Origin: Sipunculus nudus
Taxonomy: Eukaryota > Annelida > Sipuncula > Golfingiida > Sipunculidae
Assembly: GCA_026874595.1 (NCBI GenBank)
Contig: CM049311.1
Location: forward strand, 18,685,676-18,749,675
Direction of reading: 5' to 3'
Length of the DNA stretch: 64,000 bases
The notes under the pieces are model-generated. The model saw only the letters and a list, made by a program, of their open reading frames with translations, ran no database searches and was not told where the DNA came from. How positions within the stretch are numbered: the stretch's first letter is position 1; every line of letters starts with the position of its first letter. Shown piece after piece: positions 49,966 through 63,313 of this stretch. The translations under genes were made by a program, and so were the position numbers.

Positions 49966-51638
49966 TTGCTGTCCAAAGTTTCGGTCGGTGAGTCCTTCAG
50001 GAAAGGACCCGAACGGTTTTTTTTTTTAATTGCTCGCCGGAAATCTTCCATTTCTGCAGGCAGGTTGGCCAGTCGCAAATATCTGTTTATTGCTTGCCGG
50101 AAATCTTCGATTTCTGCAAGCAGGTTGGTCAGTCGCGGATGTCTGTTTGTCTGTTTGTTGCTTGCCGGAAATCTTCGATTTCTGCAAGCAGGTTGGTCAG
50201 TCGCGGATGTCTGTTTGTCTGTTTGTCTGTCTGTCTGTCTGTGTACTCTCTACAGGCCACAATTTTCCAGCAATTGCTTTCAAACTTATACAGCTGGTAG
50301 ACAATCAAAAGTCCTCGAGGCCTATTGTTATTGGCCGACATAGGTCCAAGGTCAAGGTCAAGGTCATCAAAAGTATACAAAACGGTTTTTTGTTCATATC
50401 TGTGTTAATATTGGTCGTATCTACTTCAACAGTAGCTCATTTTAATCGTCATTCCAAGGCCTGTTTTCTGGTGTGTAGCTGACTCAATTTGCGGTAACCA
50501 TGGTAACGCATTTTTGGGGAAAAGTGCTGATATTTTTCTAAATTTGTCAGTTTTAAAGCTACAGAGGTCTAGTTTTTTGCTTCAGGTAGCATTCACCTAG
50601 TACTACAAGATTCTATTAAGAGTCTCGCAATATCTCGTATAATATCTCGTCAAACGAGATAATTCGAGATTTCAGTAATCTTGCCCTGGAGGCCACAGTT
50701 TTGCAGGAATCTTTTTGAAACTGGCATATCTTAAGTCCTACACTATTATCTCGAAATCAATTTTTCATTTTTTTAATGCGGCCGCTAGGGGGCGCTGGGT
50801 GCAAACCTCCCCAACATATCATGTTTTGGCAATATCTCCAAAATTATAAGCCTCAATTACAAAAACTATAGTTTATTTTTTTCATCTAAGTCTTCTTCAT
50901 GAACTCGTTTTAGTCATCTGGTCTCAATCTTGTGTCACTTTGTCTGTGTGTCCGTCTGTTTCTTAGTTGTCCTCAAATCCGCTTGCTTGCCGGTTCTTGC
51001 GTCTCACATATAGCCTTCTACAGGACACAGTTTTGAAAGAATATTTTTAAAACTATTACATCTTATGTCTCACACTAATATCTCGAAACGGATTTTCCAT
51101 TTTCCAGAATTGGCCGCTAGGGGGCGCTGCACATGACCCTCACACACATATCATCATATTGGCCATATCTCTAAAACCCAAAGACTCAATTACATAAACC
51201 ATAGCTTATGTTCTTCGTCTGAGTCTTCTCCATAACCTGGTTAAGTCATCTGGTCTCGGTCTTGTGTCACTTTGTCAGTATGTCCATATAAACGGAGGGA
51301 AACCTGAATGCACAGAGTCATGCAGGAATGCACGATGACACGCGTTTTAGTAAGACAAAGACTCGTGTAGGTATGAGCGACAATCAGCGCAGTTTGCTCG
51401 TTTTGTGTAGGGTCCATCGGGCCAAATGCCAATTCAGGCCCGCAGCCGACGGGATGAATTAATTGGCGTAGCGGGGACCACGGCCATTTCCTGGTAAAAA
51501 CTTGGGAATAAATATACCGGACGGGCTGACCATTTTCTCAGGGCCATAGGAATGTCACCATTCCAGTGTGCCCTCAGACCTGGTCAGACCTGGTCAGACC
51601 TAAAACGCGTGCCTGCACATCTGTGCGCATGCAGGTGA
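49966..51638 (+). repeat. Monomer 30, 1,673 bp
   Basis: One extra T at about 50911 (CTCGTTTT for CTCGTTT) in module A, so sites A and B are 332 bp apart here. Confidence 0.95.
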
Positions 51639-53300
51639 TTGCTGTCCAAAGTTTCGGTCGGTGAGTCCTTCAGGAAAGGACCCGAACGGTTTTTTTTTTT
51701 AATTGCTCGCCGGAAATCTTCCATTTCTGCAGGCAGGTTGGCCAGTCGCAAATATCTGTTTATTGCTTGCCGGAAATCTTCGATTTCTGCAAGCAGGTTG
51801 GTCAGTCGCGGATGTCTGTTTGTCTGTTTGTTGCTTGCCGGAAATCTTCGATTTCTGCAAGCAGGTTGGTCAGTCGCGGATGTCTGTTTGTCTGTTTGTC
51901 TGTCTGTCTGTCTGTGTACTCTCTACAGGCCACAATTTTCCAGCAATTGCTTTCAAACTTATACAGCTGGTAGACAATCAAAAGTCCTCGAGGCCTATTG
52001 TTATTGGCCGACATAGGTCCAAGGTCAAGGTCAAGGTCATCAAAAGTATACAAAACGGTTTTTTGTTCATATCTGTGTTAATATTGGTCGTATCTACTTC
52101 AACAGTAGCTCATTTTAATCGTCATTCCAAGGCCTGTTTTCTGGTGTGTAGCTGACTCAATTTGCGGTAACCATGGTAACGCATTTTTGGGGAAAAGTGC
52201 TGATATTTTTCTAAATTTGTCAGTTTTAAAGCTACAGAGGTCTAGTTTTTTGCTTCAGGTAGCATTCACCTAGTACTACAAGATTCTATTAAGAGTCTCG
52301 CAATATCTCGTATAATATCTCGTCAAACGAGATAATTCGAGATTTCAGTAATCTTGCCCTGGAGGCCACAGTTTTGCAGGAATCTTTTTGAAACTGGCAT
52401 ATCTTAAGTCCTACACTATTATCTCGAAATCAATTTTTCATTTTTTTAATGCGGCCGCTAGGGGGCGCTGGGTGCAAACCTCCCCAACATATCATGTTTT
52501 GGCAATATCTCCAAAATTATAAGCCTCAATTACAAAAACTATAGTTTATTTTTTTCATCTAAGTCTTCTTCATGAACTCGTTTAGTCATCTGGTCTCAAT
52601 CTTGTGTCACTTTGTCTGTGTGTCCGTCTGTTTCTTAGTTGTCCTCAAATCCGCTTGCTTGCCGGTTCTTGCGTCTCACATATAGCCTTCTACAGGACAC
52701 AGTTTTGAAAGAATATTTTTAAAACTATTACATCTTATGTCTCACACTAATATCTCGAAACGGATTTTCCATTTTCCAGAATTGGCCGCTAGGGGGCGCT
52801 GCACATGACCCTCACACACATATCATCATATTGGCCATATCTCTAAAACCCAAAGACTCAATTACATAAACCATAGCTTATGTTCTTCGTCTGAGTCTTC
52901 TCCATAACCTGGTTAAGTCATCTGGTCTCGGTCTTGTGTCACTTTGTCAGTATGTCCATATAAACGGAGGGAAACCTGAATGCACAGAGTCATGCAGGAA
53001 TGCACGATGACACGCGTTTTAGTAAGACAAAGACTCGTGTAGGTATGAGCGACAATCAGCGCAGTTTGCTCGTTTTGTGTAGGGTCCATCGGGCCAAATG
53101 CCAATTCAGGCCCGCAGCCGACGGGATGAATTAATTGGCGTAGCGGGGACCACGGCCATTTCCTGGTAAAAACTTGGGAATAAATATACCGGACGGGCTG
53201 ACCATTTTCTCAGGGCCATAGGAATGTCACCATTCCAGTGTGCCCTCAGACCTGGTCAGACCTAAAACGCGTGCCTGCACATCTGTGCGCATGCAGGTGA
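51639..53300 (+). repeat. Monomer 31, short
   Basis: Length 1,662 bp, lacking one 10-bp unit; the preceding monomer does not carry the T marker, unlike in the higher-order block. Confidence 0.95.
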
Positions 53301-54972
53301 TTGCTGTCCAAAGTTTCGGTCGGTGAGTCCTTCAGGAAAGGACCCGAACGGTTTTTTTTTTTAATTGCTCGCCGGAAATCTTCCATTTCTGCAGGCAGGT
53401 TGGCCAGTCGCAAATATCTGTTTATTGCTTGCCGGAAATCTTCGATTTCTGCAAGCAGGTTGGTCAGTCGCGGATGTCTGTTTGTCTGTTTGTTGCTTGC
53501 CGGAAATCTTCGATTTCTGCAAGCAGGTTGGTCAGTCGCGGATGTCTGTTTGTCTGTTTGTCTGTCTGTCTGTCTGTGTACTCTCTACAGGCCACAATTT
53601 TCCAGCAATTGCTTTCAAACTTATACAGCTGGTAGACAATCAAAAGTCCTCGAGGCCTATTGTTATTGGCCGACATAGGTCCAAGGTCAAGGTCAAGGTC
53701 ATCAAAAGTATACAAAACGGTTTTTTGTTCATATCTGTGTTAATATTGGTCGTATCTACTTCAACAGTAGCTCATTTTAATCGTCATTCCAAGGCCTGTT
53801 TTCTGGTGTGTAGCTGACTCAATTTGCGGTAACCATGGTAACGCATTTTTGGGGAAAAGTGCTGATATTTTTCTAAATTTGTCAGTTTTAAAGCTACAGA
53901 GGTCTAGTTTTTTGCTTCAGGTAGCATTCACCTAGTACTACAAGATTCTATTAAGAGTCTCGCAATATCTCGTATAATATCTCGTCAAACGAGATAATTC
54001 GAGATTTCAGTAATCTTGCCCTGGAGGCCACAGTTTTGCAGGAATCTTTTTGAAACTGGCATATCTTAAGTCCTACACTATTATCTCGAAATCAATTTTT
54101 CATTTTTTTAATGCGGCCGCTAGGGGGCGCTGGGTGCAAACCTCCCCAACATATCATGTTTTGGCAATATCTCCAAAATTATAAGCCTCAATTACAAAAA
54201 CTATAGTTTATTTTTTTCATCTAAGTCTTCTTCATGAACTCGTTTAGTCATCTGGTCTCAATCTTGTGTCACTTTGTCTGTGTGTCCGTCTGTTTCTTAG
54301 TTGTCCTCAAATCCGCTTGCTTGCCGGTTCTTGCGTCTCACATATAGCCTTCTACAGGACACAGTTTTGAAAGAATATTTTTAAAACTATTACATCTTAT
54401 GTCTCACACTAATATCTCGAAACGGATTTTCCATTTTCCAGAATTGGCCGCTAGGGGGCGCTGCACATGACCCTCACACACATATCATCATATTGGCCAT
54501 ATCTCTAAAACCCAAAGACTCAATTACATAAACCATAGCTTATGTTCTTCGTCTGAGTCTTCTCCATAACCTGGTTAAGTCATCTGGTCTCGGTCTTGTG
54601 TCACTTTGTCAGTATGTCCATATAAACGGAGGGAAACCTGAATGCACAGAGTCATGCAGGAATGCACGATGACACGCGTTTTAGTAAGACAAAGACTCGT
54701 GTAGGTATGAGCGACAATCAGCGCAGTTTGCTCGTTTTGTGTAGGGTCCATCGGGCCAAATGCCAATTCAGGCCCGCAGCCGACGGGATGAATTAATTGG
54801 CGTAGCGGGGACCACGGCCATTTCCTGGTAAAAACTTGGGAATAAATATACCGGACGGGCTGACCATTTTCTCAGGGCCATAGGAATGTCACCATTCCAG
54901 TGTGCCCTCAGACCTGGTCAGACCTGGTCAGACCTAAAACGCGTGCCTGCACATCTGTGCGCATGCAGGTGA
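53301..54972 (+). repeat. Monomer 32, canonical
   Basis: Length 1,672 bp, no variant noticed. Confidence 0.93.
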
Positions 54973-56645
54973 TTGCTGTCCAAAGTTTCGGTCGGTGAGT
55001 CCTTCAGGAAAGGACCCGAACGGTTTTTTTTTTTAATTGCTCGCCGGAAATCTTCCATTTCTGCAGGCAGGTTGGCCAGTCGCAAATATCTGTTTATTGC
55101 TTGCCGGAAATCTTCGATTTCTGCAAGCAGGTTGGTCAGTCGCGGATGTCTGTTTGTCTGTTTGTTGCTTGCCGGAAATCTTCGATTTCTGCAAGCAGGT
55201 TGGTCAGTCGCGGATGTCTGTTTGTCTGTTTGTCTGTCTGTCTGTCTGTGTACTCTCTACAGGCCACAATTTTCCAGCAATTGCTTTCAAACTTATACAG
55301 CTGGTAGACAATCAAAAGTCCTCGAGGCCTATTGTTATTGGCCGACATAGGTCCAAGGTCAAGGTCAAGGTCATCAAAAGTATACAAAACGGTTTTTTGT
55401 TCATATCTGTGTTAATATTGGTCGTATCTACTTCAACAGTAGCTCATTTTAATCGTCATTCCAAGGCCTGTTTTCTGGTGTGTAGCTGACTCAATTTGCG
55501 GTAACCATGGTAACGCATTTTTGGGGAAAAGTGCTGATATTTTTCTAAATTTGTCAGTTTTAAAGCTACAGAGGTCTAGTTTTTTGCTTCAGGTAGCATT
55601 CACCTAGTACTACAAGATTCTATTAAGAGTCTCGCAATATCTCGTATAATATCTCGTCAAACGAGATAATTCGAGATTTCAGTAATCTTGCCCTGGAGGC
55701 CACAGTTTTGCAGGAATCTTTTTGAAACTGGCATATCTTAAGTCCTACACTATTATCTCGAAATCAATTTTTCATTTTTTTAATGCGGCCGCTAGGGGGC
55801 GCTGGGTGCAAACCTCCCCAACATATCATGTTTTGGCAATATCTCCAAAATTATAAGCCTCAATTACAAAAACTATAGTTTATTTTTTTTCATCTAAGTC
55901 TTCTTCATGAACTCGTTTAGTCATCTGGTCTCAATCTTGTGTCACTTTGTCTGTGTGTCCGTCTGTTTCTTAGTTGTCCTCAAATCCGCTTGCTTGCCGG
56001 TTCTTGCGTCTCACATATAGCCTTCTACAGGACACAGTTTTGAAAGAATATTTTTAAAACTATTACATCTTATGTCTCACACTAATATCTCGAAACGGAT
56101 TTTCCATTTTCCAGAATTGGCCGCTAGGGGGCGCTGCACATGACCCTCACACACATATCATCATATTGGCCATATCTCTAAAACCCAAAGACTCAATTAC
56201 ATAAACCATAGCTTATGTTCTTCGTCTGAGTCTTCTCCATAACCTGGTTAAGTCATCTGGTCTCGGTCTTGTGTCACTTTGTCAGTATGTCCATATAAAC
56301 GGAGGGAAACCTGAATGCACAGAGTCATGCAGGAATGCACGATGACACGCGTTTTAGTAAGACAAAGACTCGTGTAGGTATGAGCGACAATCAGCGCAGT
56401 TTGCTCGTTTTGTGTAGGGTCCATCGGGCCAAATGCCAATTCAGGCCCGCAGCCGACGGGATGAATTAATTGGCGTAGCGGGGACCACGGCCATTTCCTG
56501 GTAAAAACTTGGGAATAAATATACCGGACGGGCTGACCATTTTCTCAGGGCCATAGGAATGTCACCATTCCAGTGTGCCCTCAGACCTGGTCAGACCTGG
56601 TCAGACCTAAAACGCGTGCCTGCACATCTGTGCGCATGCAGGTGA
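54973..56645 (+). repeat. Monomer 33, 1,673 bp
   Basis: A T7 run in module A is T8 here (55883-55890), again lengthening the A-to-B spacing by one base. Confidence 0.95.
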
Positions 56646-58307
56646 TTGCTGTCCAAAGTTTCGGTCGGTGAGTCCTTCAGGAAAGGACCCGAACGGTTTT
56701 TTTTTTTAATTGCTCGCCGGAAATCTTCCATTTCTGCAGGCAGGTTGGCCAGTCGCAAATATCTGTTTATTGCTTGCCGGAAATCTTCGATTTCTGCAAG
56801 CAGGTTGGTCAGTCGCGGATGTCTGTTTGTCTGTTTGTTGCTTGCCGGAAATCTTCGATTTCTGCAAGCAGGTTGGTCAGTCGCGGATGTCTGTTTGTCT
56901 GTTTGTCTGTCTGTCTGTCTGTGTACTCTCTACAGGCCACAATTTTCCAGCAATTGCTTTCAAACTTATACAGCTGGTAGACAATCAAAAGTCCTCGAGG
57001 CCTATTGTTATTGGCCGACATAGGTCCAAGGTCAAGGTCAAGGTCATCAAAAGTATACAAAACGGTTTTTTGTTCATATCTGTGTTAATATTGGTCGTAT
57101 CTACTTCAACAGTAGCTCATTTTAATCGTCATTCCAAGGCCTGTTTTCTGGTGTGTAGCTGACTCAATTTGCGGTAACCATGGTAACGCATTTTTGGGGA
57201 AAAGTGCTGATATTTTTCTAAATTTGTCAGTTTTAAAGCTACAGAGGTCTAGTTTTTTGCTTCAGGTAGCATTCACCTAGTACTACAAGATTCTATTAAG
57301 AGTCTCGCAATATCTCGTATAATATCTCGTCAAACGAGATAATTCGAGATTTCAGTAATCTTGCCCTGGAGGCCACAGTTTTGCAGGAATCTTTTTGAAA
57401 CTGGCATATCTTAAGTCCTACACTATTATCTCGAAATCAATTTTTCATTTTTTTAATGCGGCCGCTAGGGGGCGCTGGGTGCAAACCTCCCCAACATATC
57501 ATGTTTTGGCAATATCTCCAAAATTATAAGCCTCAATTACAAAAACTATAGTTTATTTTTTTCATCTAAGTCTTCTTCATGAACTCGTTTAGTCATCTGG
57601 TCTCAATCTTGTGTCACTTTGTCTGTGTGTCCGTCTGTTTCTTAGTTGTCCTCAAATCCGCTTGCTTGCCGGTTCTTGCGTCTCACATATAGCCTTCTAC
57701 AGGACACAGTTTTGAAAGAATATTTTTAAAACTATTACATCTTATGTCTCACACTAATATCTCGAAACGGATTTTCCATTTTCCAGAATTGGCCGCTAGG
57801 GGGCGCTGCACATGACCCTCACACACATATCATCATATTGGCCATATCTCTAAAACCCAAAGACTCAATTACATAAACCATAGCTTATGTTCTTCGTCTG
57901 AGTCTTCTCCATAACCTGGTTAAGTCATCTGGTCTCGGTCTTGTGTCACTTTGTCAGTATGTCCATATAAACGGAGGGAAACCTGAATGCACAGAGTCAT
58001 GCAGGAATGCACGATGACACGCGTTTTAGTAAGACAAAGACTCGTGTAGGTATGAGCGACAATCAGCGCAGTTTGCTCGTTTTGTGTAGGGTCCATCGGG
58101 CCAAATGCCAATTCAGGCCCGCAGCCGACGGGATGAATTAATTGGCGTAGCGGGGACCACGGCCATTTCCTGGTAAAAACTTGGGAATAAATATACCGGA
58201 CGGGCTGACCATTTTCTCAGGGCCATAGGAATGTCACCATTCCAGTGTGCCCTCAGACCTGGTCAGACCTAAAACGCGTGCCTGCACATCTGTGCGCATG
58301 CAGGTGA
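56646..58307 (+). repeat. Monomer 34, short
   Basis: Length 1,662 bp, lacking one 10-bp unit; no T marker. Confidence 0.95.
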
Positions 58308-59979
58308 TTGCTGTCCAAAGTTTCGGTCGGTGAGTCCTTCAGGAAAGGACCCGAACGGTTTTTTTTTTTAATTGCTCGCCGGAAATCTTCCATTTCTGCA
58401 GGCAGGTTGGCCAGTCGCAAATATCTGTTTATTGCTTGCCGGAAATCTTCGATTTCTGCAAGCAGGTTGGTCAGTCGCGGATGTCTGTTTGTCTGTTTGT
58501 TGCTTGCCGGAAATCTTCGATTTCTGCAAGCAGGTTGGTCAGTCGCGGATGTCTGTTTGTCTGTTTGTCTGTCTGTCTGTCTGTGTACTCTCTACAGGCC
58601 ACAATTTTCCAGCAATTGCTTTCAAACTTATACAGCTGGTAGACAATCAAAAGTCCTCGAGGCCTATTGTTATTGGCCGACATAGGTCCAAGGTCAAGGT
58701 CAAGGTCATCAAAAGTATACAAAACGGTTTTTTGTTCATATCTGTGTTAATATTGGTCGTATCTACTTCAACAGTAGCTCATTTTAATCGTCATTCCAAG
58801 GCCTGTTTTCTGGTGTGTAGCTGACTCAATTTGCGGTAACCATGGTAACGCATTTTTGGGGAAAAGTGCTGATATTTTTCTAAATTTGTCAGTTTTAAAG
58901 CTACAGAGGTCTAGTTTTTTGCTTCAGGTAGCATTCACCTAGTACTACAAGATTCTATTAAGAGTCTCGCAATATCTCGTATAATATCTCGTCAAACGAG
59001 ATAATTCGAGATTTCAGTAATCTTGCCCTGGAGGCCACAGTTTTGCAGGAATCTTTTTGAAACTGGCATATCTTAAGTCCTACACTATTATCTCGAAATC
59101 AATTTTTCATTTTTTTAATGCGGCCGCTAGGGGGCGCTGGGTGCAAACCTCCCCAACATATCATGTTTTGGCAATATCTCCAAAATTATAAGCCTCAATT
59201 ACAAAAACTATAGTTTATTTTTTTCATCTAAGTCTTCTTCATGAACTCGTTTAGTCATCTGGTCTCAATCTTGTGTCACTTTGTCTGTGTGTCCGTCTGT
59301 TTCTTAGTTGTCCTCAAATCCGCTTGCTTGCCGGTTCTTGCGTCTCACATATAGCCTTCTACAGGACACAGTTTTGAAAGAATATTTTTAAAACTATTAC
59401 ATCTTATGTCTCACACTAATATCTCGAAACGGATTTTCCATTTTCCAGAATTGGCCGCTAGGGGGCGCTGCACATGACCCTCACACACATATCATCATAT
59501 TGGCCATATCTCTAAAACCCAAAGACTCAATTACATAAACCATAGCTTATGTTCTTCGTCTGAGTCTTCTCCATAACCTGGTTAAGTCATCTGGTCTCGG
59601 TCTTGTGTCACTTTGTCAGTATGTCCATATAAACGGAGGGAAACCTGAATGCACAGAGTCATGCAGGAATGCACGATGACACGCGTTTTAGTAAGACAAA
59701 GACTCGTGTAGGTATGAGCGACAATCAGCGCAGTTTGCTCGTTTTGTGTAGGGTCCATCGGGCCAAATGCCAATTCAGGCCCGCAGCCGACGGGATGAAT
59801 TAATTGGCGTAGCGGGGACCACGGCCATTTCCTGGTAAAAACTTGGGAATAAATATACCGGACGGGCTGACCATTTTCTCAGGGCCATAGGAATGTCACC
59901 ATTCCAGTGTGCCCTCAGACCTGGTCAGACCTGGTCAGACCTAAAACGCGTGCCTGCACATCTGTGCGCATGCAGGTGA
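58308..59979 (+). repeat. Monomer 35, canonical
   Basis: Length 1,672 bp, no variant noticed. Confidence 0.93.
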
Positions 59980-61641
59980 TTGCTGTCCAAAGTTTCGGTC
60001 GGTGAGTCCTTCAGGAAAGGACCCGAACGGTTTTTTTTTTTAATTGCTCGCCGGAAATCTTCCATTTCTGCAGGCAGGTTGGCCAGTCGCAAATATCTGT
60101 TTATTGCTTGCCGGAAATCTTCGATTTCTGCAAGCAGGTTGGTCAGTCGCGGATGTCTGTTTGTCTGTTTGTTGCTTGCCGGAAATCTTCGATTTCTGCA
60201 AGCAGGTTGGTCAGTTGCGGATGTCTGTTTGTCTGTTTGTCTGTCTGTCTGTCTGTGTACTCTCTACAGGCCACAATTTTCCAGCAATTGCTTTCAAACT
60301 TATACAGCTGGTAGACAATCAAAAGTCCTCGAGGCCTATTGTTATTGGCCGACATAGGTCCAAGGTCAAGGTCAAGGTCATCAAAAGTATACAAAACGGT
60401 TTTTTGTTCATATCTGTGTTAATATTGGTCGTATCTACTTCAACAGTAGCTCATTTTAATCGTCATTCCAAGGCCTGTTTTCTGGTGTGTAGCTGACTCA
60501 ATTTGCGGTAACCATGGTAACGCATTTTTGGGGAAAAGTGCTGATATTTTTCTAAATTTGTCAGTTTTAAAGCTACAGAGGTCTAGTTTTTTGCTTCAGG
60601 TAGCATTCACCTAGTACTACAAGATTCTATTAAGAGTCTCGCAATATCTCGTATAATATCTCGTCAAACGAGATAATTCGAGATTTCAGTAATCTTGCCC
60701 TGGAGGCCACAGTTTTGCAGGAATCTTTTTGAAACTGGCATATCTTAAGTCCTACACTATTATCTCGAAATCAATTTTTCATTTTTTTAATGCGGCCGCT
60801 AGGGGGCGCTGGGTGCAAACCTCCCCAACATATCATGTTTTGGCAATATCTCCAAAATTATAAGCCTCAATTACAAAAACTATAGTTTATTTTTTTCATC
60901 TAAGTCTTCTTCATGAACTCGTTTAGTCATCTGGTCTCAATCTTGTGTCACTTTGTCTGTGTGTCCGTCTGTTTCTTAGTTGTCCTCAAATCCGCTTGCT
61001 TGCCGGTTCTTGCGTCTCACATATAGCCTTCTACAGGACACAGTTTTGAAAGAATATTTTTAAAACTATTACATCTTATGTCTCACACTAATATCTCGAA
61101 ACGGATTTTCCATTTTCCAGAATTGGCCGCTAGGGGGCGCTGCACATGACCCTCACACACATATCATCATATTGGCCATATCTCTAAAACCCAAAGACTC
61201 AATTACATAAACCATAGCTTATGTTCTTCGTCTGAGTCTTCTCCATAACCTGGTTAAGTCATCTGGTCTCGGTCTTGTGTCACTTTGTCAGTATGTCCAT
61301 ATAAACGGAGGGAAACCTGAATGCACAGAGTCATGCAGGAATGCACGATGACACGCGTTTTAGTAAGACAAAGACTCGTGTAGGTATGAGCGACAATCAG
61401 CGCAGTTTGCTCGTTTTGTGTAGGGTCCATCGGGCCAAATGCCAATTCAGGCCCGCAGCCGACGGGATGAATTAATTGGCGTAGCGGGGACCACGGCCAT
61501 TTCCTGGTAAAAACTTGGGAATAAATATACCGGACGGGCTGACCATTTTCTCAGGGCCATAGGAATGTCACCATTCCAGTGTGCCCTCAGACCTGGTCAG
61601 ACCTAAAACGCGTGCCTGCACATCTGTGCGCATGCAGGTGA
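59980..61641 (+). repeat. Monomer 36, T marker and short in the same copy
   Basis: T at 60216 and loss of one 10-bp unit (1,662 bp). In the higher-order block these two markers sit in adjacent monomers, so this copy looks like a recombinant of the two. Confidence 0.95.
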
Positions 61642-63313
61642 TTGCTGTCCAAAGTTTCGGTCGGTGAGTCCTTCAGGAAAGGACCCGAACGGTTTTTTTT
61701 TTTAATTGCTCGCCGGAAATCTTCCATTTCTGCAGGCAGGTTGGCCAGTCGCAAATATCTGTTTATTGCTTGCCGGAAATCTTCGATTTCTGCAAGCAGG
61801 TTGGTCAGTCGCGGATGTCTGTTTGTCTGTTTGTTGCTTGCCGGAAATCTTCGATTTCTGCAAGCAGGTTGGTCAGTCGCGGATGTCTGTTTGTCTGTTT
61901 GTCTGTCTGTCTGTCTGTGTACTCTCTACAGGCCACAATTTTCCAGCAATTGCTTTCAAACTTATACAGCTGGTAGACAATCAAAAGTCCTCGAGGCCTA
62001 TTGTTATTGGCCGACATAGGTCCAAGGTCAAGGTCAAGGTCATCAAAAGTATACAAAACGGTTTTTTGTTCATATCTGTGTTAATATTGGTCGTATCTAC
62101 TTCAACAGTAGCTCATTTTAATCGTCATTCCAAGGCCTGTTTTCTGGTGTGTAGCTGACTCAATTTGCGGTAACCATGGTAACGCATTTTTGGGGAAAAG
62201 TGCTGATATTTTTCTAAATTTGTCAGTTTTAAAGCTACAGAGGTCTAGTTTTTTGCTTCAGGTAGCATTCACCTAGTACTACAAGATTCTATTAAGAGTC
62301 TCGCAATATCTCGTATAATATCTCGTCAAACGAGATAATTCGAGATTTCAGTAATCTTGCCCTGGAGGCCACAGTTTTGCAGGAATCTTTTTGAAACTGG
62401 CATATCTTAAGTCCTACACTATTATCTCGAAATCAATTTTTCATTTTTTTAATGCGGCCGCTAGGGGGCGCTGGGTGCAAACCTCCCCAACATATCATGT
62501 TTTGGCAATATCTCCAAAATTATAAGCCTCAATTACAAAAACTATAGTTTATTTTTTTCATCTAAGTCTTCTTCATGAACTCGTTTAGTCATCTGGTCTC
62601 AATCTTGTGTCACTTTGTCTGTGTGTCCGTCTGTTTCTTAGTTGTCCTCAAATCCGCTTGCTTGCCGGTTCTTGCGTCTCACATATAGCCTTCTACAGGA
62701 CACAGTTTTGAAAGAATATTTTTAAAACTATTACATCTTATGTCTCACACTAATATCTCGAAACGGATTTTCCATTTTCCAGAATTGGCCGCTAGGGGGC
62801 GCTGCACATGACCCTCACACACATATCATCATATTGGCCATATCTCTAAAACCCAAAGACTCAATTACATAAACCATAGCTTATGTTCTTCGTCTGAGTC
62901 TTCTCCATAACCTGGTTAAGTCATCTGGTCTCGGTCTTGTGTCACTTTGTCAGTATGTCCATATAAACGGAGGGAAACCTGAATGCACAGAGTCATGCAG
63001 GAATGCACGATGACACGCGTTTTAGTAAGACAAAGACTCGTGTAGGTATGAGCGACAATCAGCGCAGTTTGCTCGTTTTGTGTAGGGTCCATCGGGCCAA
63101 ATGCCAATTCAGGCCCGCAGCCGACGGGATGAATTAATTGGCGTAGCGGGGACCACGGCCATTTCCTGGTAAAAACTTGGGAATAAATATACCGGACGGG
63201 CTGACCATTTTCTCAGGGCCATAGGAATGTCACCATTCCAGTGTGCCCTCAGACCTGGTCAGACCTGGTCAGACCTAAAACGCGTGCCTGCACATCTGTG
63301 CGCATGCAGGTGA
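61642..63313 (+). repeat. Monomer 37, canonical
   Basis: Length 1,672 bp, no variant noticed; last complete copy. Confidence 0.93.
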